NCBI GenBank assembly: GCA_034687125.1
Contig: JAQGBZ010000383.1
Span: forward strand, 1 to 57,057
Source of the DNA: Neelides folsomi
Taxonomy: Eukaryota > Arthropoda > Collembola > Neelipleona > Neelidae
DNA: 57,057 nt
Reading direction: 5' to 3'
The position numbers were made by a program, and so were the translations under genes. Under the pieces are notes generated by a model. It was not told the DNA's origin. It did no database searches and saw only the letters and a list, made by a program, of their open reading frames with translations. Positions 13,081 to 23,300 of the stretch are shown in pieces. Positions within the stretch are counted from its first letter, which is position 1. Each line of letters starts with the position of its first letter.

Positions 13081-14014
13081 CATCCCTGTCTGATCGCCAT
13101 CAACACTGGCCCTTGAGCTGGAGAGAGACGGGCTCAGTTGATCCAAACAAACTGAGATTTGAGTGTCAGAAATCCTCTTTTCTCAATCCCATATAAAATA
13201 TGTTCCCTCTGTCTCTCACCCTTCCTCCTGACGATTTGTCTCCTGCAGAGTCCCCATGTAATGTGTTTGGGAAATGTCTTGGGTGTTTGGAGAAAAAAAC
13301 GTGGTGGATTGGGAGTGGAGTCGGGAAAGTGATTAGTCATGGCGTGGATAATTTCCGATCTCGCTGACCACCACGGAAGGGCGGCATGGGAATGGGCCGG
13401 TCGGATTGAGATATTGAGTGGCTGAGGTTGGGAAGGGATGTTTGAATGGAGTAAATCAGGGGAATGGACGTGATGATGGGTCGGAAGGAGGCGGTTTGAG
13501 GAACCTCTTTCTATGTACTTCTACTGATATGTGCCTCAATCCCCCCTGATCCTCATCATTTCTTCCTCAGTCCTGCCCAGCTCAGTGTCAGGGCGACTTG
13601 GAAAAGCGAGGAGAAAATGAAGAAAGGGTCGTGGAGTCGTGCTGAGTGGCCCACCCTTCGAGAAAGAGAATTCATTCAGGTGGGAAGAGGCAGGTAAAAA
13701 TAGGCAGTCGGTACTTGTTTTTGAAATATACTCCTATCTCCCTCCCCGGCCACCATATCCCCGAATATCCCCCTTTGTGTGAGGCTCCGCAGGCCGAGCC
13801 GCCGAAGGCTCTCTCAAGATCAACACTCGTCGGCTATTGAGGCTCAGTCTTGAGTTGAGTTCCTCCGGTTCCCTCACCCTCTTCCCAATGGGCCCTCGTC
13901 TCACTTCTCCCTTCTGCCCTCCCTCCCTCTGACTCTCCAGCGGAGTTGGACAAGGAAAGCTGCTCTGCACTTTTCCATCACACCTACACCAATTATGCAG
14001 AGAGAAGTCAAAGG
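13081..14014 (+). promoter_or_regulatory. GC-richer island upstream of the Wnt gene
   Basis: About 900 bp with clearly higher G+C than its surroundings, long pyrimidine-rich runs (13,900-13,950) and many short CC/GG blocks, directly in front of the Wnt start codon. The contrast with the AT-rich flanks suggests promoter plus 5' UTR. An ATG at 13,995 opens a frame that stops after seven codons, so it would be a short upstream ORF if the transcript includes it. No precise core promoter element could be fixed. Confidence 0.4.
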
Positions 14015-17000
14015 ATGAGAGGTGAAGTGACAGTGAAGTTAATCGTCTCCCTCGCTCTCCTCCTCCAAGTCCAGGCGATCAATTGGCTGTAAGTTTAATT
14101 AAACCAAATCCATATATCCCATTTTCTGCATTTTCTCAATTAGGAATATTATACACAGTGACTTACTGATATATCAATACACAGATAATGAATTTAATGA
14201 TAAATGGTTGTTCGTCTTTCAAAATTTTTCATTTTCTTCCTTTCAAAATTGGAAAAAAGAAGGAGACAAAAAGTCGGGTAATAAATGTATGAAGATGGAA
14301 GTGAGGAAAGTTGCAGGGCTGCCAAGAAGGAAGGTGTGAAGGGCCAAAATAGAAAATTATCTCTGGAGTTTAATTGAAAAGTCCTTAAAAGGGAGGCGAG
14401 GCTTGGCCAGGACTTAAAAAATGTCTTTGATTAATTTCCCTTGTATTTCGGACTTGTTCGAGAGGAACCTCGGTCCTCGTCTATATGGGCGTTAGTTATT
14501 TGGCCGGAAATTCTGGCTACGAGATTTTATTTAAAGCCGTTTGCATAGTTGTACAAACGCCGGAAATCGTAAAAGCACTTAGAATTATTTACTCTTCTCC
14601 GCTTATTAGTCGTCGCTTTTTATTTCACCTTCCCTCAGAGGGACTTGGTAAGAGGCGAAGAAGAATTTTCCGCCTGAGGCTTCTCACTCTATTAACTCGT
14701 AACAAATATCCTCACAATGGTCGTACAAGAGTAAGGGGATTACAAGAGGAAAGTAGTCACCTCCGCTCCTCACCACACCGACACAGAAAGAGAGGAGGAA
14801 TATGGGTCGTAAATTTCATAAACCCTTGTTTTCAAAATTCATCGGCCGTCGAAGGATCAAATCCATGGAATTGGGGATCCTTTGTAATACGGTCTTTTAG
14901 ACATATAATATAGGAGAACAACCCAAGGTGTATACATATTCAAGTCCTCCAGCCTTTTCTCCCTTCCGAGTCAAACATGTAGTAAGTAGGAGTAGTATAC
15001 AAATAACATCAATTGTCGATCGGGTCAATGCGGGATCTGAGGAAACTGAGGCCCTCAAGGAAAGCTCCTCCACCTTTGTTAGCGTATTTGACGAAAGGGC
15101 CATAAAGCTTTCGTCAAATTCTGGGGCACGTGGTTCTGAGGAAGGTCCTTTCGACTTGGGTGAACGAGATGAAAATCTCAAATATGTCCCCTTGTGTTCA
15201 TTACTACATTCCGCGGACGGTCCAAGGGTCTCTTTGGAGTCCAACTGTTCATCTCCTGGGCGGGATGGGAAAATGATGTCTTTAACGTCTTTAGTATCTT
15301 TAGTCATTAAATCCTTCATTGTTTGTAAGTTGTAATAGTGCGTCGGTATATATTCGTAGGAATACACAAATATATAGTTGTATATTGTATAGGAATTGTA
15401 GTAGGAATGGTACAATTGTGTATTCTGAGTTTGAATGACAATGACAGATCTATCCGACGGGCTTCCGGATGCAACGATGGGAGTCTGATTCTTCGGCAAG
15501 TGAACTTCTGTCGAAAGCACCCGCAGTTCATGGACAGTCTGTACGAAGGAGCTACGAAGGCCCTGGACGAGTGCCAGTTTCAGTTTCGGAGCAAGCGGTG
15601 GAACTGTTCTTTTGTGCAGACAAAGAGGGGTAAGTTTTATGATCCAGTCGCTTCCTCCTTCATATCTTGTCACTCGCATCTGTTACGGGTCCTATACACG
15701 ATCAAGACATCTGTCAAATGACTCTCGAGTTTCCTCCCCCCTCTCTCCCTAATATTCCTTTGATGACTCCTATTTTTTAACCATCTCCGCTTTGTCTCAG
15801 TCCGCTCCCTTCGACCCTCCTACTTTCTACCTGGAAATCTCTCGTCATTCCTCCCTCATTTACTCTTATCGCGGCCTCCTCACACATTCCGACCCGCTCG
15901 CGGTCTAATATATGGTACATGTCAGACCGCCAGTCTCCGTTTTATGCCTCATACTTCAAAGAGAGTGACATGTTAAATCCCACATCTAATTACCGCTACG
16001 GGAACCTCTCAACACTCAATCCCAATCCAACCCTTTTTAACTTTCCTTTCTTACATGGAATGAATTTCCACTTTTCTCGTTTAATGACCGAGCCTCGGAT
16101 TTTATACTCTTTTTATGATGCTTTTAAAATACGTCAACTTCTTGCAATGCCTTTCTACTACAAATGTTTGACTTTAAATTTGCTATTAAATAAGGAAAAT
16201 GGCATTGACCAATTTTAGTATTTGAATATTATTGAGACGATCAATATTTATGAATATTAACTTGAATATCAACCATGTTGTTGTATTAAAAAGCTATAAT
16301 TGCCCTTTCAATTCAAACACTTTCGAATATTTTTGCATGAAAATAAATACAAGTGGAATATATTATATGTTATAACATACATAGACATCAGAATGATAGA
16401 AAACTTAAAATGACTTACCGATAGCCGTTGATAGAATTACTAAAAAAACATTAAGCACAAATATTGATTGTTTCCCAACGTTTGAAATCGTTTAGTGATA
16501 TTTCCATTTTTCCATTTTATAATAAGATGATAATAAGATAATAATCGACTTTATTTTGACTGTTCAATTAATTTATTTATAGGAACAAGATCGTCAAACC
16601 AGACTAAAAAGATCAAGAATCGTCCTCCTCTGGTCCCATCAGGTAATCCAATACACACATTTTATTTATTTTTCTATTAATTATTTTTAATCTTAAGTTG
16701 TAAAACCTGTAACTTGCTCAATAAAACCTTTGCACCTAGATTAAGCTCTACGAAATTGTCAGTAAATTAATTGTTTTTTAAAAGTTTAAACAATTTTAAA
16801 TTCAGGAACTCGGGAAGCTTCGTTTCTCCATGCCATAAGTTCAGCCGGAGTTGCATTTTCAATCACTAAAGCATGCTCGAGCGGCAATTCACCCGACTGT
16901 GGTTGTGATCGGTCTATGGGAGACAGACGAGGTCACCAGGAAAAGTTCAAATGGGCCGGATGTTCAGATAACATTGACTACGGCGTGAGTCTCTCTCGTT

Positions 17001-17763
17001 CTTTTGTTGATGCCAAAGATCATCGTTTGTCGAGGAAAAATAAAAACAAAACTGCGGCTTTACTCAACCTCCACAATAATGAAGCTGGAAGAAGGGTAAG
17101 GAAATGTTTTTTCGCATATTTTAGTTTGAATAACCGTCTCATGAAGAAGGCTCACTCATCAGGGTTGGTATTTTTTGTTTTAGATAATCATTCAGCAAAT
17201 GAAGATCGATTGCAAGTGCCACGGAGTTTCTGGTTCATGTGAAGTAAAAACATGCTGGAGAGTAATGCCGACTTTTAGACAAATTGGGGAGATTCTTCGA
17301 GAAAAATTTGACTCGGCTCTGCAAGTCGAGGAAAAAAGAACGGAATCGAGAAGAATGTTAGTTGCGAGGGAAGGAATAAATTACAATGACGTCGACCTCG
17401 TGTACTTCAAAAATTCTCCAGACTTTTGTGATGAGGATTTGAAGAAAGGGAGCTTGGGTACCAAAGGAAGAAGTTGCAGTCAGGTAAGTATAATTTTTTG
17501 TATTTTAATTATTAATTATAATTACCAATTTTATTCATTTTATCATATTTTTAATATTGTTCAGAATTTCAAAATAATTCTTATAATTTATTATATTTCA
17601 GAATCCAAAATCTCCTAATTCTTGTACACATTTGTGTTGCGCCAGGGGCTTCACAACAGAAAGAATCCGAAAAGTTGAAAGGTGTAAATGTAAATTCGAA
17701 TGGTGTTGCAGTGTTCAATGTTCAGAATGCGTTCGGGAACAAGACTTTTCCGTTTGCAATTGA
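14015..17763 (+). CDS. Wnt4: Wnt ligand, most similar to Wnt4 (6 exons)
   Basis: Secreted, lipid-modified ligand for Frizzled receptors. Exons 14015-14088, 15448-15629, 16583-16642, 16806-17095, 17184-17483 and 17602-17763 join to 1,068 nt (355 aa), typical for a Wnt; every junction is GT-AG and in phase. Residues 1-20 form a signal peptide (MRGEVTVKLIVSLALLLQVQA). Then come the Cys-rich start, FRSKRWNCSF with an N-glycosylation sequon, the GTREASFLHAISSAGVAF block, WAGCSDNIDYGVSLSRSFVD, and CKCHGVSGSCEVKTCW, whose Ser218 is the expected palmitoleoylation site. The C-terminus has the usual cysteine pattern (LCCARGF ... CKFEWCC) and ends at Cys-Asn. The FRQIGEILREKFD segment after KTCW and the ISSAGVAF and LNLHNNEAGR stretches resemble vertebrate-type Wnt4 best. 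Wnt16 or another subfamily remains possible without a tree. The ATG at 14015 was preferred because it gives the signal peptide. Confidence 0.93.
14897..15679 (-). CDS. Unidentified 260-codon ORF antisense to the Wnt gene
   Basis: Starts with ATG and runs 783 nt through a GC-richer block of Wnt intron 1, overlapping Wnt exon 2 (15448-15629) in antisense. A second in-frame ATG near 15,318 would give a 139-codon product lying wholly inside the intron. It would be rich in Ser/Pro/charged residues (PSRPGDEQLD, SSRSPKSKG), then have one hydrophobic run (IDVICILLLLTTCL) followed by a basic TRKGEK stretch, like a small single-pass membrane protein. I recognise no family. The opposite strand is also open at 14928-15335, so a compositional explanation is possible. 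Reported as a candidate only. Confidence 0.25.
   Translation of the reverse strand: MRVTRYEGGSDWIIKLTPLCLHKRTVPPLAPKLKLALVQGLRSSFVQTVHELRVLSTEVHLPKNQTPIVASGSPSDRSVIVIQTQNTQLYHSYYNSYTIYNYIFVYSYEYIPTHYYNLQTMKDLMTKDTKDVKDIIFPSRPGDEQLDSKETLGPSAECSNEHKGTYLRFSSRSPKSKGPSSEPRAPEFDESFMALSSNTLTKVEELSLRASVSSDPALTRSTIDVICILLLLTTCLTRKGEKAGGLEYVYTLGCSPILYV
15086..15119. repeat. Perfect 12-bp inverted repeat in Wnt intron 1
   Basis: ATTTGACGAAAG is followed 10 nt later by its exact complement CTTTCGTCAAAT, so either transcript strand could form a 12-bp hairpin with a 10-nt loop. It lies in the middle of the GC-richer intronic block that is also open in antisense. Confidence 0.7.
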
Positions 17764-17910
17764 TTTCGATGTTATTTAGGTATTTTAGCAAGGAGATCAA
17801 TCAGCTCAATCAAAATTTTTACAAAAAATCTGTCAAACTGACTGAGAACTATATTTAGTAGGCAAATAATAATAATTCCAAGTGGATAAGTTAAGTTCAG
17901 ATTTTGTGAA

Positions 17911-17916
17911 AATAAA
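17911..17916 (+). terminator. Wnt polyadenylation signal (AATAAA)
   Basis: First canonical AATAAA after the Wnt stop codon, about 148 nt downstream. This is a normal distance for a short 3' UTR. Confidence 0.5.
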
Positions 17917-18121
17917 AAGTTAGCATTCAATACGGTTAAAACATTTTTATGAATAAATAGTGTAAATTCATTATTAAAATCTTCTCTGATAAGTTAATAA
18001 ATGAAGCAAATAAGCGAATTTAGTAAATTATGTATATGTTAGCTCATTAGCTCAATAGTTCACAATGTATTGTAGCAAAAATCGAAAGATATTTAATCAA
18101 CCTTGCTAAGTTGCTAATATA

Positions 18122-18597
18122 ATCCCTTAACCATATTTGGTTGGGTGTCAAAAGTTGACCCATCAGCTTCGATGCACTTCTTGAGTCGCGTTCGCAAATC
18201 GTCAATCGCGAGCGGATTATCTCTATTGGAAATGTTTTCTATTTCTTATTTTAAGCTTTTTTTAATGATTCAATTGTTGGATTTGGTTTCGCATTGACCT
18301 TTGCATCTATTTGGTACCATATTTTTAGCTGTCTAAAAGATTTAGGTCCGACCTGGATGCAGGCAATTCGATATAACATCATAACCAAACTCTAAAATGA
18401 TTCATATAGTGAAAAAGGCTGCGATTGACGATATCGACTCAAGAAGTGCATTTAAGCCAACCTTTGACACCTAACCTTTTTTCCCTTAAACTACATGATA
18501 TTCTACATATTGTGTTCAAATTTCATGAAAATTGGTTGATTAATAAAAAAAAGTTATTTACGCGAGAATAGCGGTCCCATAAATATGGTTAAGGGAT
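18122..18597 (-). mobile_element. Non-autonomous Tc1/mariner-type element with TA target duplication
   Basis: The ends ATCCCTTAACCATATTT and AAATATGGTTAAGGGAT are perfect 17-bp inverted repeats, flanked by TA at 18120-18121 and 18598-18599, the Tc1/mariner target-site pattern. Inside the left end the minus strand reads AIDDLRTRLKKCIEADG, like the C-terminus of a Tc1/mariner transposase. Further in, a second frame reads VNAKPNPTIESLKKA, another transposase C-terminal motif, but with frame changes and stops. The right arm repeats the left subterminal sequence in inverted orientation (GATGCACTTCTTGAGTCG-like) with indels, so both ends derive from the same transposase 3' end. At 476 bp it is far too short to be autonomous: a MITE-like, internally deleted fold-back derivative. 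Confidence 0.88.
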
Positions 18598-18599
18598 TA

Positions 18600-20346
18600 G
18601 AGTATTTTGTATAACATTAACCCTATTGTAAATTTTTATTATGAGACATGATAATGTATTTTTAATATCTTTATTTACTTAAATGTTCAGCTAATAAAAT
18701 GTAATTGTTAGATTGAAGTTGATATTGGTTCAAGTAATCCGTTCCTCGTAATATCTCATTGTATTTGTATGCATTATATTAATTGTAGATATATTTCTTT
18801 TTCTTTTACATGATTATTGATGAATTTGGAATTTAAGCGTTTATTATCATTGCCCGCCTGAATCGACTCTAGAGTTAGAATTTTATACTTGTTTACAAAA
18901 TAACTATACTACTAGAATATTTATTGTTTAATCTTGATAATAATTATTAAGTATTTATTTAACTCATGTTGTATACTTTATAAAGTGTGTAAATGAAAGT
19001 GGTTAACATTTATTTAGTAAATTTATTTTTATCCAGCAATTAATTAAGGATTAAGTTTTGTATATAAACCTGTAGAATAAATTATACATTAATGGGAAAA
19101 TTCTTTTAAATTCTGCGCTCATAATAATAATAGATGGTATAAATATAATATAACTACATAATTACATTAAAATTATTAAATTGATGCTCATATTCAAAGA
19201 TTTATTTTATTGGTAAACGGACATTAAAAATATATTTAAAAATTAAAGAATGATGCAAAGATATTGTAATGTAATATTCAAAACAATAGCATTTAAAGCT
19301 TTTATTATCGTAATATTTGCATTTAGTTTTTCCTAATTTTATTACAATCGTGTTTTAATTAATTTTATTAATCTTTATTTCAAACCAAAAGCTAAATATA
19401 TTGCATCATTACATGCATTAAAAAATTGTAAATGAACAATTGAATCACACTGTTTCATTTAAATATTAAACACATTAAATATTCATTTCATCATAAATAG
19501 CTAAAATCATTCGTAATCTTAATTAATACATTAGCAATGAAGATCCTCATAATAAAGGAGTAATGCAATTCTTTAAATAAACCTTAACTATAAAGGCATT
19601 TTTTGCATGAGCAAAATTTAGCCTTTTATACTGATAAATTACTTAATCAACATTTTCAGTAAATATTAATTAATATATGGCAGCAGTGATATCTTGTATA
19701 GCAAACTTTTTAGTTAATAGATTTTAGCAGATTCCAATTGTTAATAATTATACATTTAGATATTCACTCACGATCAGTACAATCACAGGAGGCAGAACCA
19801 TCAAATTGCATGTTTAGCAAAAAAAAAATACGCCGTACTTATAATTATTACATCTCATTTAAAACATTAAGAGACATTAAGTACAATGGTACGAATAAAA
19901 TTAGTCAAACATAAAACAATTTTACAATAAAATGTATTTTACAGAAAAGGTTAGCTAATCGAAAATATAAAAATTGAACAATAATCAAAAATCAGCTAAT
20001 TCGAATACAAATACTATGAAGGTATGTTGATATATTAACTATGTATGTAAAGTACTTATATACATACTAATACATCAATTGATATATACGCATAATATTA
20101 ATTGATCTTAAAACTTGACAAATTATTAATCTATTAAACATTACATTCGTCGTATTTAAAAAGAACAAAATTACATTTTACGTCACGTGTTAAATAAAAT
20201 TAATTTTAATACAAAAAATCATTTAAAAGTAAGAAAAAGAAGTGGGGGAAAATGCAGTCTTCAATCACCTTTGTTCTCTTCTCGTTTTGTATTTAAATCT
20301 AATTAATTTCCGGGCCCATTTGGAACCGCGTTGATCCCTCGGTGCA
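18600..20346. other. Intergenic AT-rich DNA between the mobile element and DUOXA
   Basis: Very AT-rich sequence with no convincing coding frame or RNA gene. It lies between the Wnt 3' side and the DUOXA 3' end and should contain the DUOXA 3' UTR near its right edge, but I found no obvious canonical poly(A) signal close to the DUOXA stop. Confidence 0.45.
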
Positions 20347-23300
20347 TCACCATCTCTCTCGAGACTTTTCACTTGAACTCCTCCTGTGAAGACGTTTTAA
20401 AGGACAATCTCCAATTTTCCGTCTTACCTTCTTTCGTCATTTTCGATTCCATCCGGGCTCACTCGCTTCTGTTTAGAGAAGTCGAAGCTGTTGGAGCTGA
20501 ACCCGCTGGATTCGGTTCGACTGAGGGAGGAGCTCGAGGAATTGTCGGAAGCTCTCCGACTCCCGGGCATTTCATCACTCGACTTTCTCTCAAGGGACGC
20601 TCGAGGAAGTTGGATGAGTCCGATGTGATCTTGCTTATAATGAATCCTACTGAGTGGGAGATGTCCCTCTTTGGATTTTTGGTTTGATAATGGTAGGTGA
20701 GTTAAGAGATGTGGAGGACTTGGCTCCCGCAACGGTTGTGACTGTGTCCGACTCAACAGCCGCGACAAGCCAAAACTGGACACCGAGGATCCAGACTGTT
20801 GAGAGTCCGTCCTTTGCACAGGCTTGAATTGACTCTGTAATTTGACCACATTTACCATTAAAAACTCAACATTACCAAATGTTTTTTTGCCGAAACCTCA
20901 AAATTTTTACACAAATTGCTAGTAGCTAAAATTGGTTATTATTTATACAATTTACTTTTACATTTTTGAATTTATATACAACAGTGATTTATTAGTGATT
21001 ATTAGTAGTCGTGCAATCGTGTAATGTGCCTTAATGCTTATGTTATCTTCTCATGCTTCCTGTTCTCATTAGTTTTTGCAAGTTGTTAGTGTTCCTCGCC
21101 CGATACAACTTTTGGAAATTAACAAGATTCCTTGTAAATTTTATTCGTAAAAGCGTGAGTGCCTGGTCGCTGTAATAAGCTCATCAACATGAAATAGTCA
21201 ATTCATTACAAGATGCAAATAACATTTCATACATCGTTCGTTCATAAATTTTTTCTCTTTCTCTCAATCAGTATTTTATGCATTAAATATCATGGTTAGT
21301 TCAAATTAAATGCGTCAGTAGCAAAAATCGGCTTATGTTAAATGTGTGTTAAATTCAACTCATACTTTCCATGCATTTTGTGATTCTTGTGTTTGTGATT
21401 TTTGTGTTAAGTTAGGTTAGGTGAATGTGAAGCGTGCTAAATCAATTAGTTGTTAGATATTAGAAAAGTTAGACCTTATCATAATGGTATTAGGAGACCA
21501 GAAGTTAAACTCCAGTTCCAAATTTCACTTCCCATCATTCCCGAGAAGTCTTTTTCTCAGTAAGCGAGTTAGTTGGAAGTAGTCAAATGAGCCACGAGTT
21601 ATTAATGGCTAAGTTAGTTGTTTTACACATAAAGACCGCTTTTTACAAAACTGTGCAGGTTTGAATGTAAAATTTGTCTATACAATAAAGATTCTTTTCT
21701 CAAGGAAAAGTGTCCAAGTATTAAAAGTATTTGACAAGGAATTTTAAACAAAAGAGAAGGAGAGTATTAAAGTATTAAATTCAGAGATTCATGGATGAGG
21801 GAAAATTAATGTGAAGAGGAAGGATGACTCTTTTCTAGTGTTTGTTCATTGCCTGAAAGTTAGGTAACTCATCGTGCTCGTTGTTAATGCCAATGCCAGA
21901 TGAACTGCTTGAAGTTGTTGAGTCTTTTGAGTCACTTCTTTTTAATTTCGGCTCAACCTACGGATTAAAATATCCATTTGAATCCCAACGTCACAACCGG
22001 ACATTGGTGGATTTATAAATTGAAGTAATATGAAAAAAAGAGGTAAAAATGTAAATGATTCGAAAATTTTCAGCCACCGCCAACATTATTCACCATTTAA
22101 CCTTGAATTAAAAATTGGGAATTGTTAAGGTAAAATGACTAACGGTGTGAATCTGCTCGAGCCGGCTCTGCCTTCTAAAGCTGACAGACTTCGGAGATTT
22201 GGTCGGAGTTGGAGCTGCAAGGCGAGCAAGTGCTGGGTTTTTGGCCATCGCTGTCGCAAGAGCTCCTCTTGCATCATCATTATGGTACATCATGTGTGAC
22301 GGGTACCTCCATGGTGACTTTGGTGGGTCCACTTCGAACCCTTCGTTTTCAACCCCTCGCATATGGCTTGGTAGACGATGGCCATATTCATCATGTTTTT
22401 CCCTCTTGGAAAGAGTCCTGGTCAAACCATTTACATAAACAAAAACAAAATTAACCATCCAACCTACATATTTAATAAGTACGTACTTATTTACAACTAC
22501 ATATTTACAGCCCATAGATAGATTTTTTACTATTGTTTCTACTTATTTAAATCTTTGTTGTGGGAAGTATTACACAAAAATAAAGTATCAAGTAATATTT
22601 ATTGTTAATAAGGAGTAAGCAAGGGTTGTGGGTTAGTACACATCACGAGGCATTGCAAATAAAAGTGAAAATATTTTAGGGGAATTCCTTTTAGCAATGG
22701 TACTTAAAAGGAGAGAAGATTGCAGGAGTTGGTTCGCACCTTAGGATTTTCCTCCCGAGACCCAAACTTTGAGGTTCCTCAAGGGATCGTTTATTCCCTT
22801 TCTTCTTCCTCGTTTCATGGCTCTCCTCTATAATTATATGGCGATCGTAGGGTGTGTCGTAGTCAACTTCTAAAATCGTTGAAAACACATGTGGAAAGAA
22901 GAGGTCGAAAATGGCTATGATGCCTCCCCCAGCTACACAGAACACACCTGAAAAACAATTCAATTCTGTCATGTCCCGCGCAATGTTACCTCTATTGTAT
23001 TTATTAACGATTTAATTAAAACTATGTATTGCGGCCTTTGTTTTCCATGGATTGCAAGACTCATGACACAAAGACAACAACAAGAAAACAAGTTGAAGAC
23101 GTCGCTCGGAGTCTTACAATTCGTTGTTATTACAAAGAAGTATTTCCAAACGACAAAAATCAATAGGAATGTACTAATTACCAATGTAGCCGACAACCTT
23201 ATAGGGGATGATGATCTTGTACACAGACACTCATTTTCATATATAATGAGTAAAAACCGGAAAATTGGACTATTATTTATGTAACTACTTCCTACAATAT

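Noticed and set aside
13646..13970. Overlapping short ORFs on both strands in the GC-richer block before Wnt
   Set aside because: Open because of composition, with no family resemblance; better explained as promoter/5' UTR.
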